Of a stretch of 64,000 bases of DNA, positions 18,036-28,378 are shown piece by piece. Source of the stretch: Winslowiella toletana (GTDB lineage: Bacteria; Pseudomonadota; Gammaproteobacteria; Enterobacterales; Enterobacteriaceae); contig NZ_CP134152.1 of NCBI RefSeq assembly GCF_032164335.1, forward strand, positions 2,294,001-2,358,000. The letters are read 5' to 3'. Positions within the stretch are counted from its first letter, which is position 1. Each line of letters opens with the position of its first letter. A model generated the notes under the pieces. The model saw only the letters and a program-made list of their open reading frames with translations, was not told the DNA's origin and ran no database searches. Both the position numbers and the translations under genes were made by a program.

Positions 18036-19181
18036 TCAGTAATTTCGGTACATCCGCCTGCCATCTGGAAAATAGGTGACCGGATTATAATTATATAACG
18101 GGTCATTTTTGAGAATATGAAATGCCCCGGTGCCTTGGGTAGTAAAATTGGTTCTGAATACATTCAGTTCGGCGACGGTTTCACGATCGGCTGCCTGCAA
18201 TGATGCAACCACATCGCCTGTCCTCTGAAATGTATCAAGATAGACGTTCTGCATAATATCATCGATACCTTCGGTCTCAACCGAGACCTCACCGAGATAG
18301 CCGGTGACAGGGAGTCCGCTGACATAGGCTATCTGTGCGGCAAAGCTGTTCCATCCGCCTTCTGCGGAATGACACATTACGGCTCTTATCGAAGAGTAAT
18401 GATTAAAATCATAGCCACTTGCGCGCAGTTGATTGGCGAAATCGGTACCGTCGTAAACCATGTCTGCGACATTATCCAGCAGAATACGCGCGGTCCCGCG
18501 TTCAAAATGACCATGCGCAACGACAGTCAGTCTGGGCTTCAGACGACCACGGTGGATATCCTCAAACAGATAATTCATAAAGTTATCCTGCTCCTCGGCA
18601 AACTCCAGATTAGCGTATCCGAAGACGTTGATGTGTTGGATGGTCTCCCAGCCGAGGGTGGTTGTTCTGGTCAACCGGGCGCTGCTCTGCGCAGTGGAGC
18701 TGAGGCCGTGTGCCAGACCGATTACGCCAGCCGCTAAAGAAACCCAGCTCAGGATCTGTGAAGTCAGAGGTTTTTTTGTCTCCAGCACGCCGCTGGCGAT
18801 GGCGGTCACATCTGACAGCATACCGGCTCCCCCGACCAGCAATGCGCCGGCAGAAGACGATTCAATGGCGGATATCACGCTGCCTGCGGCGATTATCGAA
18901 CTACCGCCGGTAAACAGCGCCAGCGCCAGTCCGGCGATGCCCATTCCAATACCCAGCCAGCTTTGCCAGCTGCTGTGACCGTCTGGATCGGCACGATTGA
19001 TCGGATCGCCTGCACACCAGCCATACGGATTAATCCCCCCTGCACCAAACGGACTGTAACTGTCGGGACAGTTAAACCGCAGCAACGCGGGGTTGTACGC
19101 ACGGTATCCCTTTCCCGGATGATAATTTTCACTGACCGGGTCCTGACGTTCCCCGTTAAATCCCAAAATAAAGCTGTTCAT
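18036..19181 (-). CDS. Short RHS-core protein with possible His/Cys protease C-terminal domain
   Basis: A 381-residue orphan protein. Residues 1-70 are an RHS-associated core (FNGERQDPVSENYHPGKGYRAYN, ending NRADPDGH), without the long YD-repeat shell or PAAR domain of full Rhs effectors. Residues about 73-165 are a hydrophobic Gly/Ala-rich stretch. The C-terminal part (about 175-381) differs from the two relatives at 49220-51593: His223 in VVAHGH and Cys270 in AVMCHSAEGG are spaced like the His-Cys dyad of clan CD peptidases (CHAT, MARTX CPD). The protease reading is inference from motif spacing. No immunity gene or signal peptide is visible; gstA follows directly. Its weak ribosome-binding site gives moderate start confidence. 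Confidence 0.75.
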   Translation of the reverse strand: MNSFILGFNGERQDPVSENYHPGKGYRAYNPALLRFNCPDSYSPFGAGGINPYGWCAGDPINRADPDGHSSWQSWLGIGMGIAGLALALFTGGSSIIAAGSVISAIESSSAGALLVGGAGMLSDVTAIASGVLETKKPLTSQILSWVSLAAGVIGLAHGLSSTAQSSARLTRTTTLGWETIQHINVFGYANLEFAEEQDNFMNYLFEDIHRGRLKPRLTVVAHGHFERGTARILLDNVADMVYDGTDFANQLRASGYDFNHYSSIRAVMCHSAEGGWNSFAAQIAYVSGLPVTGYLGEVSVETEGIDDIMQNVYLDTFQRTGDVVASLQAADRETVAELNVFRTNFTTQGTGAFHILKNDPLYNYNPVTYFPDGRRMYRNY

Positions 19182-19306
19182 AAATACACTCTGGCTGACT
19201 AAAGAAGTTCAGTCATATCATCAGCGCGGGTGAAGTCAGCAGTGAAAAAAACTCAGAAATATCATTGCGGGTGCGCTATCACAACGTGACAGCGACGGTG
19301 AAAAGG

Positions 19307-19336
19307 CAAAAAAAAACCGCCTGCATGCAGGCGGTT
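19307..19336 (-). terminator. Intrinsic terminator of dtpA
   Basis: A 22-bp perfect palindrome (19315-19336, arms AACCGCCTGCA) is followed on the minus strand by a run of eight or more T. It lies 22 bases past the dtpA stop. Confidence 0.92.
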
Positions 19337-19358
19337 GGTGATGAAACGCAGCTCAGGG

Positions 19359-20828
19359 CTACGCGTCACCCTGAGTCATACGGTTAAGCAGCGGGGCGGT
19401 CAGCAGCATCAGCACCGCAATGACGCCGGTCGCAATACCAATTTGCAGGAATACATCACCATAGACGTGCAGCGACTGCAGCGGGTCGGTAACGTTCTCC
19501 GGTACCGCCATCAGGTTGGCGATCTTACCGGCAATAATTGCCGCGCCAGCGGTGGTGAGGAACCATGCGCCCATAATAAAGCCCATCAGACGCTGTGGCA
19601 CCAGCTGAGCGACCATTGCCAGTCCCAGACCAGAGATCATCAGCTCACCAATACTTTGCAGCGCGTAGCTGAGAATCAGCCAGCTTACTGAAACAATACC
19701 GAGATCGCTGGCGAATTTGGTGCCGAGCGGCAGAACCAGAAACGCAGCGGAGCAGAGCACCATACCAAAGGCAAACTTGTGCGGCATTGGCAGACGATCA
19801 CCCATCTTATTGTAAATAGCCGCCAGAATCGGGCTGCCGACCATAATCCAGAACGGGTTCAGCGCCTGATACTGCTCAGGCTGGAAAGTAATGCCCATCA
19901 GGCTGTGCTCAACGTTACGGATAGCAAAGAAGTTGAGTGAGGTTGGCATCTGGCTATAAAGCACAAAGAACACTACCGCTTCCAGCATCAGCAGGAAAGC
20001 AACGATCATCTTACGGCGTGCCGCGCCCTTCATCGCGAAAGCTTCTTTACCAAACAGCAGCACGATACCCAGCACAATACAGCCTAAAGTAATACGTGCA
20101 ATCTCCTGATTGTGCAGCAGCCAGGTCGCAATGGTAACCACGACCAGAATACCGACAAGGGTCATCAGTAGTTTACTGATATTGACCGGCGCGAAATCTG
20201 GCTTAGAGCCGTGATCTTTTACCCAGCGACGGCAGAACAGGAAGTTAACCAGCGTAATCAGCATACCGACAAATGACAGCGAGAAGGCCACGCTCCAGCC
20301 GTAATTCGCTGCCAGCCATGGCGTTGCCATAATGGAGAACAACGAACCGATATTAATCGCCATGTAATACATGGTGAAAGCACCGTCGAGGCGCGGATCA
20401 TCTTTGGCGTAGCAGGTTGACAGCAGCGAAGAAGGGTTAGCTTTAAACAGACCGTTACCGACGGCGATGGTCGCCATGCCGATATAGACCATACTTTGAT
20501 CGTGTCCTGACCAGGCAACCAGACCATAACCGGTCGCCAGCACCAGAATACCCAGCACGATAACGCGCTTAGTACCCAGCACTTTATCACCCAGCCAGCC
20601 GCCGACCGCAACCAGACCATACACCAGTGCACTGAACGAAGAGAACAGGGTAATGGAGTCGGCTTCGGACATCCCCAGCATTTTGACCAGGTAAACCGCC
20701 ATGATGGCTTGCAGGCCGTAGTAACCAAAACGTTCCCATAATTCGATCGAAAAAATCAGATAGAACGATTTTGGCTGTTTGAACGCATTGAGGCTAACCT
20801 CATCAGTGTGTTTGTTTGCAGTTGACAC
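19359..20828 (-). CDS. dtpA: Dipeptide/tripeptide:proton symporter
   Basis: DtpA (TppB) is a 14-helix POT-family inner-membrane transporter that imports di- and tripeptides with protons. The ExxERFGYYG motif ([10 protein letters not shown]) in helix 1, the [10 protein letters not shown] loop and the FYxxINxGS-type motif ([12 protein letters not shown]) are all present. A GTG start at 20828, encoding the E. coli-like STANK N terminus, has AGAGG 5 bases upstream and is preferred over an ATG at 20873; the product is then 489 residues. In E. coli dtpA is next to gstA and nth; here an RHS-like gene and betIBA separate them. Confidence 0.95.
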   Translation of the reverse strand: MSTANKHTDEVSLNAFKQPKSFYLIFSIELWERFGYYGLQAIMAVYLVKMLGMSEADSITLFSSFSALVYGLVAVGGWLGDKVLGTKRVIVLGILVLATGYGLVAWSGHDQSMVYIGMATIAVGNGLFKANPSSLLSTCYAKDDPRLDGAFTMYYMAINIGSLFSIMATPWLAANYGWSVAFSLSFVGMLITLVNFLFCRRWVKDHGSKPDFAPVNISKLLMTLVGILVVVTIATWLLHNQEIARITLGCIVLGIVLLFGKEAFAMKGAARRKMIVAFLLMLEAVVFFVLYSQMPTSLNFFAIRNVEHSLMGITFQPEQYQALNPFWIMVGSPILAAIYNKMGDRLPMPHKFAFGMVLCSAAFLVLPLGTKFASDLGIVSVSWLILSYALQSIGELMISGLGLAMVAQLVPQRLMGFIMGAWFLTTAGAAIIAGKIANLMAVPENVTDPLQSLHVYGDVFLQIGIATGVIAVLMLLTAPLLNRMTQGDA

Positions 20829-21246
20829 TTGTACCTCTGGATAGATGCCAATTTCGCATCGGGAATTAAGCACGCGTAATACCGGCAGTGTATTCGGTGC
20901 GTTGTTATAAGAAGTGAAAAACGGCGGTTAATTTCGCTGATCCTGCGGCATCAGGCAAGCCTTTTTTCATCTTCTGGTACACCTGATGATTGTAGTGTTA
21001 ATTAAGGTAATAATGGCTGTTAAACGGTGTTAAATGTCGGTAGTGGTAATTAGGCAGAAATATTACTCTGGAGTGTCGGGTGATTTTTGTGCAAAAGTGA
21101 TATAAAGCTCGGTAAGACGCCAGTGCAAAATTTACGGCGGTTATAGTTAATTTTTATGGATTAAAAAACTGTTAATGCCTGATTTGCTGATTTTTTATTC
21201 GAGTTGCTGCTTTTTTAGCTGAAGAATTGAGACTGACGTCTTTAGG

Positions 21247-21262
21247 TGTGATGTAGATCACG
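21247..21262. promoter_or_regulatory. CRP-like binding site
   Basis: TGTGATGTAGATCACG matches the TGTGA-N6-TCACA consensus at 9 of 10 positions. It lies about 210 bp before betI and 420 bp before dtpA, so which gene it serves is not clear. Confidence 0.6.
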
Positions 21263-21387
21263 AATTAAAACAATATTTTAGCCAGCGAAACAAGCTCATA
21301 GTATTGGCATTATCAGGCGGTTTTTAGGCTATTTATCCCTATAAGTAACATGGCTTTGTTGCCCGATTGTTATTAAAACTGGTTTTT

Positions 21388-21405
21388 ATTGATTGAACGT
21401 TCAAT
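21388..21405. promoter_or_regulatory. BetI operator
   Basis: ATTGATTGAACGTTCAAT contains a 14-bp perfect palindrome (21392-21405) and closely resembles the E. coli BetI box between betT and betI. It is about 50 bp before betI, placed to repress betIBA until choline is present. Confidence 0.8.
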
Positions 21406-21454
21406 ATAAAAAGGCTAGTATTAGCCTTATTCAATAGTCGGAACCGATGAAACG

Positions 21455-22051
21455 ATGCCAAAAGTTGGAATGAAAGCCATCCGTCAGGCACAGCTGATTA
21501 ACGCAACATTGACGGTTATTGACCGCGTCGGACTGGCAGAAGCCAGCATTGCGGTTATCGCGAAAGAGGCCGGCGTATCGACCGGCATTGTCAGCCATTA
21601 CTTTGGCGACAAGAACGGCCTGCTGGATGCCTGCATGCGGCAGATTCTGACCGATCTTTACCTTGCGGTAGAGCGTCATCGTTTTCAGGCTGAGGATACG
21701 CCGCAGGCGCAGATCCGGGCGATTATCGACGGCAACTTCGATTTAACGCAGGTAGCGGCACCGGTGCTGAAAACCTGGCTGGTGTTCTGGACCAACAGTC
21801 TGCATCAGAAAAATTTACAGCGTTTGCAGCGCGTCAACGATCGCCGGCTGCACTCCAATATCACCGCACAGTTTGCTCGCGTGTTACCGCGCGAACAGGC
21901 ACGTCAGGCCGGTAGTAGCCTGGCAGCGTTAGTTGATGGTCTCTGGCTGCGTATGACGCTGGCACCACAACCGATGGCCCACGGTCTGGAAGAGGCCCGT
22001 GAACTGTGTTACCAGAATCTTGCGCTCTGGCTGAACAGGCCAGCTCGCTAA
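21455..22051 (+). CDS. betI: Choline-responsive TetR-family repressor
   Basis: BetI represses the choline oxidation operon and is relieved by choline. The 198-residue protein has an N-terminal TetR helix-turn-helix ([28 protein letters not shown], roughly residues 29-57) and a helical ligand-binding region rich in Trp ([18 protein letters not shown]). It is first in betIBA, 22 bases ahead of betB, and a palindromic operator lies just upstream, so autoregulation is expected. Confidence 0.95.
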   Translation: MPKVGMKAIRQAQLINATLTVIDRVGLAEASIAVIAKEAGVSTGIVSHYFGDKNGLLDACMRQILTDLYLAVERHRFQAEDTPQAQIRAIIDGNFDLTQVAAPVLKTWLVFWTNSLHQKNLQRLQRVNDRRLHSNITAQFARVLPREQARQAGSSLAALVDGLWLRMTLAPQPMAHGLEEARELCYQNLALWLNRPAR

Positions 22052-22073
22052 ATCCCTCAGTAAAGGAGGAGTT

Positions 22074-23540
22074 ATGGCAGAACTCAACCGTCGTGGTTTA
22101 TATATCAATGGTCGTGAAGAAGCAGGCCAGGGTGAGGTATTCACCAGCGTCAATCCGGCTAATGGTGAAGTTATCGCAGAAATCACTGCCGCCACTCGTC
22201 AGGACGTCGATCGTGCCGTTGCCTCATCACTGGCAGGCCAGCGCATCTGGCGCAGCTATACTCCGGTTGAACGCAGCCGCGTCCTGCTGAAAGCCGTAGC
22301 GCTGTTACGTGAGCGCAATCAGCAGCTGGCAGAGCTGGAAACCGCCGATACCGGTAAACCGATTAGCGAAACCGCAGCGGTAGATATTGTCACCGGGGCT
22401 GATGTACTGGAGTACTACGCCGGTCTGGCACCCGCGATACAGGGCGAACAGATTCCGCTGCGCGACAGTGCGCTGGTCTATACTCGTCGTGAGCCGCTGG
22501 GTGTTTGTGCGGGTATCGGGGCCTGGAACTATCCGATCCAAATCGCGCTGTGGAAAAGCGCTCCGGCGCTGGCTGCCGGCAATGCGATGATCTTTAAACC
22601 GAGCGAAGTGACGCCACTCAGCGCGCTGGAACTGGCAAAAATCTTCAGCGAAGCGGGTCTGCCGGATGGCGTATTTAACGTGGTGCAGGGCGCGGGCGAA
22701 GTGGGTAAAGCGCTGAGCCAGCATCCGGATATCGCTAAAGTATCCTTCACCGGTCAGGTAGAAACCGGTAAACGCGTGGTGGCGGATGCGGCACTCTCTA
22801 ACCTCAAAGAGGTCACGATGGAGTTGGGCGGCAAGTCACCGCTGATCGTTTTTGACGATGCCGATCTTGAGCGTGCAGTAGATGGCGCAATGATGGCGAA
22901 CTTCTACAGCAGCGGCCAGGTTTGTACTAACGGCACGCGGGTATTTGTGCATCGTTCGCTGCTGAATGCGTTTGAACGTCGCCTGCTGCAAAAAATTGAG
23001 AACATCAAAAGCGGTGACCCGCGCGACCCTGAGGTTAACTTCGGTCCGTTGGTCAGTGAAGAGCACTGCGAGAAAGTGGTCTCTTATCTCAAGTTGGGCA
23101 AAGAAGAGGGCGCACGCTTGCTGACCGGTGGTCACCGTGTAACGCATGGCCCACTGGCAAAAGGTTACTACGTCGAGCCAACGGTATTTACCGATTGTCA
23201 CGATGAGATGCGTATCGTGCGTGAAGAGATTTTTGGCCCGGTAATGAGCATTCTGGTGTTTGATGACGAGCAGGAAGTGATTGAACGCGCGAATCATACC
23301 GAGCTGGGGCTGGCAGCAGGACTGTTTACCCGTTCACTTGATCGTGCGCATCGGGTGATTCATCAGCTGGAAGCGGGTATCTGCTGGGTTAACACCTGGG
23401 GTGAATCACCGGCTCCAATGCCGGTCGGCGGCTACAAGCAGTCTGGTCTGGGACGTGAAAACGGTCTGGAGACGCTGCAACACTATACGCGGACCAAATC
23501 GATTCTGATTGAGATGGGTGAGTACCCATCGGCGTTTTAA
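22074..23540 (+). CDS. betB: Betaine aldehyde dehydrogenase
   Basis: BetB oxidises betaine aldehyde to glycine betaine with NAD(P)+, the second step in making the osmoprotectant from choline. The 488-residue ALDH has the catalytic Glu in MELGGKSP (about residue 250) and the catalytic Cys in GQVCTNGTR (about 284), with the FxGxTxTG-type coenzyme motif [18 protein letters not shown] precedes the start. It sits between betI and betA in the standard order. Confidence 0.96.
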   Translation: MAELNRRGLYINGREEAGQGEVFTSVNPANGEVIAEITAATRQDVDRAVASSLAGQRIWRSYTPVERSRVLLKAVALLRERNQQLAELETADTGKPISETAAVDIVTGADVLEYYAGLAPAIQGEQIPLRDSALVYTRREPLGVCAGIGAWNYPIQIALWKSAPALAAGNAMIFKPSEVTPLSALELAKIFSEAGLPDGVFNVVQGAGEVGKALSQHPDIAKVSFTGQVETGKRVVADAALSNLKEVTMELGGKSPLIVFDDADLERAVDGAMMANFYSSGQVCTNGTRVFVHRSLLNAFERRLLQKIENIKSGDPRDPEVNFGPLVSEEHCEKVVSYLKLGKEEGARLLTGGHRVTHGPLAKGYYVEPTVFTDCHDEMRIVREEIFGPVMSILVFDDEQEVIERANHTELGLAAGLFTRSLDRAHRVIHQLEAGICWVNTWGESPAPMPVGGYKQSGLGRENGLETLQHYTRTKSILIEMGEYPSAF

Positions 23541-23564
23541 TCCTGTTTTAATACTGTTTTTCTG

Positions 23565-23586
23565 GCCGACAGCGGATGTTGTCGGC
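23565..23586 (+). promoter_or_regulatory. Hairpin between betB and betA
   Basis: GCCGACA pairs with TGTCGGC around an 8-base loop, in the 118-bp gap between betB and betA. With no U tract, it may stabilise message segments or tune betA expression rather than terminate. Confidence 0.35.
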
Positions 23587-23658
23587 ACTGGATTTGATAC
23601 CCGCCCTGTTTTATGCAGCGCGACTGACTGCAGTATGGCGGGTTAAGCTGGAGGTTTA

Positions 23659-25305
23659 ATGCAGAAATTTGACTATATCATTATTGGCGCGGGTTCCGCA
23701 GGCAATGTACTGGCGACCCGATTAACTGAGGATGCTGACGTATCGGTACTTTTACTGGAGGCAGGCGGCCGCGATCATCGCCTGGATTTCCGTACCCAAA
23801 TGCCAGCCGCTTTGGCGTATCCTTTGCAGGGCAAGCGTTATAACTGGGCATTTGAAACCGATCCGGAACCTCATATGGACAATCGTCGTATGGAGTGTGG
23901 TCGGGGTAAAGGTCTGGGCGGCTCATCGCTGATTAACGGGATGTGTTACATCCGTGGCAACGCGATGGATTACGATAACTGGGCGAAAAAGACCGGTTTT
24001 GATGACTGGTCATATCTCAACTGCCTGCCTTATTTCCGCAAAGCGGAGAAACGCGATATCGGTGAAAACGATTATCACGGTGGCGAAGGCTATCTGAGCG
24101 TGACTACGCCGAAAAGCGGCAATAATCCGCTGTACCGTGCGTTTATCGATGCGGCAACCGAGGCTGGTCATTATGAAACCGACGATCTGAATGGCTATCG
24201 TCAGGACGGTTTTGGCCCGATGGACCGTACTGTTACGCCACATGGTCGCCGTTCCAGCACCGCGCGCGGTTATCTGGACGTGGCGCGTCAGCGTCCGAAT
24301 CTGACCATTGTCACTCATGCGCAGACCGATCGCATCCTGTTCGACGGCAAAACCGCCAGCGGCGTGAAATGGCTGGTGAAAGGTCAGTCACATCAGGCGC
24401 AGGCCACCCGTGAGGTGCTGCTGTGTGCTGGTGCGATTGCGTCTCCGCAGATCCTGCAACGTTCCGGCGTTGGGCCGGAAGAGTGGCTGCGTGAGCTGGA
24501 TATTGATGTGGTACATCCGCTGCCGGGCGTGGGCCGCAATTTGCAGGACCACCTGGAAGTGTATATGCAGTTCCGTTGCAAACAGCCGGTCAGCCTTTAT
24601 CCGTCGCTGAAATGGTGGAATCAACCGGCAATTGGTGCCGAGTGGCTGTTTAAGGGCACCGGTATCGGCGCCAGTAATCAGTTTGAAGCTGGTGGCTTTA
24701 TTCGCAGTGACGACCAGCCAGACTGGCCAGATCTGCAATACCACTTTCTGCCGGTGGCGATTAACTATAACGGCAGCAGCCCGGTTAAAGAGCATGGCTT
24801 CCAGGCTCACGTTGGTCCGATGCGCTCAATGAGCCGTGGACGGATCAAACTGAAATCGAAAGATCCGTATGACGCGCCGTCGATCTTCTTCAACTATATG
24901 TCGGAAGAGCGTGACTGGCAGGAGTTCCGTTCAGCGGTTCGCCTGACGCGTGAAATTATGCGCCAGCCTGCGCTGGCTGAGTATTGCGGCGACGAAATTC
25001 AGCCGGGTATCGAGGTACAGAGCGACGAGCAGATCGACGCCTTTATCCGCGAGCATGCTGAGACCGCCTATCACCCTTGTGGTAGCTGCGCGATGGGCAG
25101 CGATGAAATGGCGGTGGTCGACGCACAAGGGCGCGTGCATGGGATGCAGCAGCTGCGTGTGGTCGATGCGTCAATTATGCCGCAGATTGTCACCGGTAAC
25201 CTGAATGCGCCTACCGTGATGCTGGCGGAAAAAATTGCCGATGCGATTCGCGGTAAAGCGCCATTAGCGCGTTCAACGGCAGACTATTATCAGTTACAGC
25301 GCTAA
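23659..25305 (+). CDS. betA: Choline dehydrogenase
   Basis: BetA is a membrane-associated FAD-dependent GMC oxidoreductase that converts choline to betaine aldehyde (and can oxidise the aldehyde further). The 548-residue product has the FAD-binding [16 protein letters not shown] at residues 6-21, GMC signature 1 ([20 protein letters not shown]), signature 2 ([16 protein letters not shown]) and the active-site [11 protein letters not shown] with its catalytic His. Slightly shorter than E. coli BetA (556). The operon ends with a strong hairpin shared with convergent nth. Confidence 0.96.
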   Translation: MQKFDYIIIGAGSAGNVLATRLTEDADVSVLLLEAGGRDHRLDFRTQMPAALAYPLQGKRYNWAFETDPEPHMDNRRMECGRGKGLGGSSLINGMCYIRGNAMDYDNWAKKTGFDDWSYLNCLPYFRKAEKRDIGENDYHGGEGYLSVTTPKSGNNPLYRAFIDAATEAGHYETDDLNGYRQDGFGPMDRTVTPHGRRSSTARGYLDVARQRPNLTIVTHAQTDRILFDGKTASGVKWLVKGQSHQAQATREVLLCAGAIASPQILQRSGVGPEEWLRELDIDVVHPLPGVGRNLQDHLEVYMQFRCKQPVSLYPSLKWWNQPAIGAEWLFKGTGIGASNQFEAGGFIRSDDQPDWPDLQYHFLPVAINYNGSSPVKEHGFQAHVGPMRSMSRGRIKLKSKDPYDAPSIFFNYMSEERDWQEFRSAVRLTREIMRQPALAEYCGDEIQPGIEVQSDEQIDAFIREHAETAYHPCGSCAMGSDEMAVVDAQGRVHGMQQLRVVDASIMPQIVTGNLNAPTVMLAEKIADAIRGKAPLARSTADYYQLQR

Positions 25306-25314
25306 ATTGTGATC

Positions 25315-25338
25315 AAGGGCGGTGTTCTCACCGCCCTT
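25315..25338. terminator. Hairpin between convergent betA and nth
   Basis: A perfect 10-bp GC-rich stem (AAGGGCGGTG with CACCGCCCTT) has a TTCT loop. Neither side has a long U tract; position between convergent genes supports a bidirectional terminator. Confidence 0.55.
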
Positions 25339-25358
25339 ACTGATCGCCTGAAACTAAC

Positions 25359-25994
25359 TTAAATCTCAACCTTCTCATTATACTCGCATAAATCTTCAAT
25401 CAGGCAGGATCCGCAGCGCGGTTTACGTGCCACGCAGGTATAACGCCCGTGCAGAATCAGCCAGTGATGGCAATCCACTTTAAACTCTGCCGGCACGACT
25501 TTTAACAGCTTCTCTTCCACCTGCTCGACATTCTTACCTGGCGCAAATCGCGTGCGATTACTGACGCGAAAAATATGGGTATCCACGGCAATGGTTGGCC
25601 AGCCAAAAGCGGTATTCAACACCACGTTGGCGGTTTTGCGCCCGACGCCCGGCAGCGCTTCCAGCGCGGCGCGATCTTCCGGCACCTCGCCCTGATGCTG
25701 CTCCAGCAGAATGCGGCAGGTCTTAATCACATTCTCTGCTTTGCTGTTAAACAGACCGATGGTCTTTATATACTCTTTGATGCCGTCAACGCCCAGCGCC
25801 AGCATGGCGGCCGGGGTATTGGCCACCGGATAGAGTTTTGCCGTGGCTTTATTGACGCTGACGTCTGTTGCCTGGGCAGAGAGCAGCACGGCAATCAGCA
25901 ACTCAAAAGAGGAGCTGAATGCCAGTTCGGTAGTAGGGTGAGGATTGTTATCACGCAAACGGCTCAGAATCTGATGACGTTTTTCCTTGTTCAC
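25359..25994 (-). CDS. nth: Endonuclease III, DNA glycosylase/AP lyase
   Basis: Nth removes oxidised pyrimidines and cleaves abasic sites in base-excision repair. At 211 residues it matches E. coli Nth residue for residue at key sites: Lys120 in the helix-hairpin-helix [13 protein letters not shown], Asp138 in VDTH, and the [4Fe-4S] ligands Cys187, Cys194, Cys197 and Cys203. It starts with GTG and overlaps the rsxE stop by 4 bases (GTGA), so it is translated as the last gene of the rsx operon, as in E. coli. Confidence 0.97.
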   Translation of the reverse strand: MNKEKRHQILSRLRDNNPHPTTELAFSSSFELLIAVLLSAQATDVSVNKATAKLYPVANTPAAMLALGVDGIKEYIKTIGLFNSKAENVIKTCRILLEQHQGEVPEDRAALEALPGVGRKTANVVLNTAFGWPTIAVDTHIFRVSNRTRFAPGKNVEQVEEKLLKVVPAEFKVDCHHWLILHGRYTCVARKPRCGSCLIEDLCEYNEKVEI

Positions 25995-26692
25995 ATCGCT
26001 TTCCCGGTATGGCCCTCAGGTGCGGCCTGGTTTTCAGCAGCACGTGCCGCAGCACGCTCTTTCATCTTTTTGTCGATCATATATTTACCGGCCAGCATCA
26101 TGCCAAGACCAATAAACGCGCCGGGTGGCAGCATCGCCAGCAGCATCGGTGAATCAAAGTGGACGACTTCAACACGCAGTGCTTTTGCCCAAGGGCCAAG
26201 CAGCTGGTCAGCACCATTAAAGATGGTGCCATTACCAATAATTTCACGGATTGAACCAAGCACAAACATCGCGCTGGTTGCGCCCATCCCGGTGGCAAAG
26301 CCGTCGAGCGCTGACAGCGGTACGCTGCTTTTTGACGCTACGGCTTCAGCACGACCCACCACAATACAGTTGGTGACGATCAGCGGGATAAAGATCCCCA
26401 GCGACTGATACAAGCCGTAAGCGTAGGCGTTGATCAACATCTGCACACAGCTCACGACCGCAGCAATGATCATGACGTAAATCGGAATACGAATTTCCGG
26501 TTTTACCCAGCGCCGCGAAGCGGAGATCGCGCTATTGGTGCAGGTCAGCACCAGGGTGGTTGCCAGACCGAGACCCAGCGCATTGGTGGCGGTAGAGGTC
26601 ACCGCCAGCAGAGGGCAGAGGCCCAGCAGCTGGACCAGCGCGGAGTTATTCTTCCACAGGCCGTTTACCAGTAAAGTTTTCGCTTCACTCAT
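25991..26692 (-). CDS. rsxE: Electron transport complex subunit RsxE
   Basis: RsxE is an integral-membrane subunit of the Rsx (Rnf-like) complex, which uses NADH and the ion gradient to keep SoxR reduced. It has six predicted helices, including [18 protein letters not shown] near the N terminus and [17 protein letters not shown], and resembles RsxA, its paralogue. The start at 26692 has GGAG upstream and gives the MSEAK N terminus expected from E. coli; an ATG at 26704 is less likely. It overlaps rsxG by 8 bases and nth by 4. Confidence 0.95.
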   Translation of the reverse strand: MSEAKTLLVNGLWKNNSALVQLLGLCPLLAVTSTATNALGLGLATTLVLTCTNSAISASRRWVKPEIRIPIYVMIIAAVVSCVQMLINAYAYGLYQSLGIFIPLIVTNCIVVGRAEAVASKSSVPLSALDGFATGMGATSAMFVLGSIREIIGNGTIFNGADQLLGPWAKALRVEVVHFDSPMLLAMLPPGAFIGLGMMLAGKYMIDKKMKERAAARAAENQAAPEGHTGKAM

Positions 26693-27323
26693 TGTTGTCT
26701 CCACACGCGGGCAGCGATGAAAGTTGCGCTGGCAGCGTTTCTACATACAGGGTGGTGCGTTTGACCGCATTGACCACCGCTCGTGGCGTGATGGTTGCGC
26801 CGGTAAACTGGTCGAAATCACCGCCATCTTTCTTCACTGCAAAATGGCGATCGTCGGGGCCAGAAATCTGCTTGCCATTAAAACTGTTGATCCAGTCGGA
26901 GATGCGCAGTTCGATTTTATCGCCAAGGCCCGGCGTCTCATGATGCTCAACGACCCGGGTACCGTAGACTTTGCCAGAAAAATCGGCACCGACCAGCAGC
27001 TGAATCTCACCGGAATAGCCGTCCGGCGCGGTGCTCTCAATCGCCACCGCAACCGGTTTATCGTTCATTCGCGCAAGGTAAAGATGGTGCGGTTTGCTAT
27101 TACCCAGCGCTTTATCCGTGACAACGTAACATTCCTGCTGAATGGCATTGTCATAAACCTCGGGCGGAACCACCTGATCCAACAGCAGTTTCTGCTGTAC
27201 CGCAGTCTGATGTTCAATCGTTGGTTTGGTCACCGCGTTAATTACTGCGGTGACGCCTGTGGTGACCGCGGCAAACAGCGCCAGCGTGACACCATTTTTT
27301 CTGATCGAATCGAGCATACTCAT
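26685..27323 (-). CDS. rsxG: Electron transport complex subunit RsxG
   Basis: RsxG carries a covalent FMN on the periplasmic side of the membrane. The 212-residue protein has one N-terminal membrane anchor ([21 protein letters not shown]) and the flavinylation motif FTGATIT, whose second Thr is the FMN attachment point in RnfG-type proteins. The start overlaps the rsxD stop by 4 bases (ATGA). A second in-frame ATG two codons on would give the E. coli-like MLDSIRK start; either is possible. Confidence 0.95.
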   Translation of the reverse strand: MSMLDSIRKNGVTLALFAAVTTGVTAVINAVTKPTIEHQTAVQQKLLLDQVVPPEVYDNAIQQECYVVTDKALGNSKPHHLYLARMNDKPVAVAIESTAPDGYSGEIQLLVGADFSGKVYGTRVVEHHETPGLGDKIELRISDWINSFNGKQISGPDDRHFAVKKDGGDFDQFTGATITPRAVVNAVKRTTLYVETLPAQLSSLPACGDNNE

Positions 27324-28378
27324 TCTTTACGATGTCCGTAAACGCGCGGCTTAGTATAGTAATCAATAAGCGGCACGGTAATGTTTGCCAGCAGTACCGC
27401 AAATGCCACGCCATCAGGATAGCCGCCAAAGCTGCGGATCAGCCACACCAGCAGACCAATTAAAGCACCAAACAGCAACCGGCCTTTATTTGTCGTGGAG
27501 GCGGTGACCGGATCGGTGGCAATAAAGAACGCCCCCAGCATGGTGGCACCGGAAAACAGGTGGATCATCGGTGACGCCAGGCTTTCCGGCGAAATCAGCC
27601 AGCCGAGAGTGGAACAGAAGGCCAGCGACAGCAGAAAACTGACCGGAATTTGCCAACGAATGCTGTTGGTCCATAGCAGGAACAGCCCCCCCAGCAAGAA
27701 GCCAATGTTGACCCACTGCCAGCCAATGCCCGCCAGCACGCCGGTGTAGATCGGCTGGGCCATCAGCTGTTCGGCACTGTGGCCGGCGCGTAAACCGGTT
27801 TTAAAGTTATCCAGCGGCGTCGCCTGACTGATACCGTCGACACCCACCTGCAGATGCTGCATGGTTTCTCCCGCCAGAGTATGGTTGCTGAAAATCATAC
27901 TCAGCGAATCCATCAGGCCAGGCGTGACCGACTGCAATGACTCCGGCGGTAGCCAGCTGGTCATCTGCACCGGGAAAGAGATCAGCAGTACCACATATCC
28001 AATCATCGCCGGATTAAACGGGTTCTGACCGAGGCCGCCATACAGTTGTTTGGCAATCACCACCGCAAAGGCAGTACCCAGCACAATCATCCACCACGGG
28101 GCAAGCGGTGGAATACTGATGCCGAGCAGCAACGCGGTCAACAGTGCGGAATGATCAGCGAGATTGGCGACGATTGGCTGCTGGCGCAACCTGAGGATAA
28201 TTCCCTCAGTTGACCAGGCGGTAATCGCAGCCAGCGCGACCTGAATCAGGTTGCCATAGCCAAAGTAATACCACTGGGCGAACATGCCCGGAATGGCTGC
28301 CAGCAACACCAGTAGCATAATAGTACCGGTGCTGCGTCGGTTATGAGTATAAGGCGAACTTGCAATACGAAAAGCCAT
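27320..28378 (-). CDS. rsxD: Electron transport complex subunit RsxD
   Basis: RsxD is a polytopic inner-membrane subunit of the Rsx complex that also carries a covalently bound FMN. The 352-residue protein is strongly hydrophobic with about ten helices. The likely flavin-attachment site is the Thr of LFSGATML near residue 275 of the total, within the conserved region before [10 protein letters not shown]. The gene starts immediately after the rsxC stop codon (TAA-ATG) and overlaps rsxG by 4 bases. Confidence 0.96.
   Translation of the reverse strand: MAFRIASSPYTHNRRSTGTIMLLVLLAAIPGMFAQWYYFGYGNLIQVALAAITAWSTEGIILRLRQQPIVANLADHSALLTALLLGISIPPLAPWWMIVLGTAFAVVIAKQLYGGLGQNPFNPAMIGYVVLLISFPVQMTSWLPPESLQSVTPGLMDSLSMIFSNHTLAGETMQHLQVGVDGISQATPLDNFKTGLRAGHSAEQLMAQPIYTGVLAGIGWQWVNIGFLLGGLFLLWTNSIRWQIPVSFLLSLAFCSTLGWLISPESLASPMIHLFSGATMLGAFFIATDPVTASTTNKGRLLFGALIGLLVWLIRSFGGYPDGVAFAVLLANITVPLIDYYTKPRVYGHRKE

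Larger units (their letters stand above)
20829..21454. other. Long divergent control region, dtpA to betI
   Basis: This 626-bp stretch is AT-rich and carries the promoters of dtpA (leftward) and betIBA (rightward). It contains a CRP-like site (21247-21262) and a BetI-type operator (21388-21405). No gene was recognised; in particular betT, which diverges from betI in E. coli, is absent. Confidence 0.7.
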
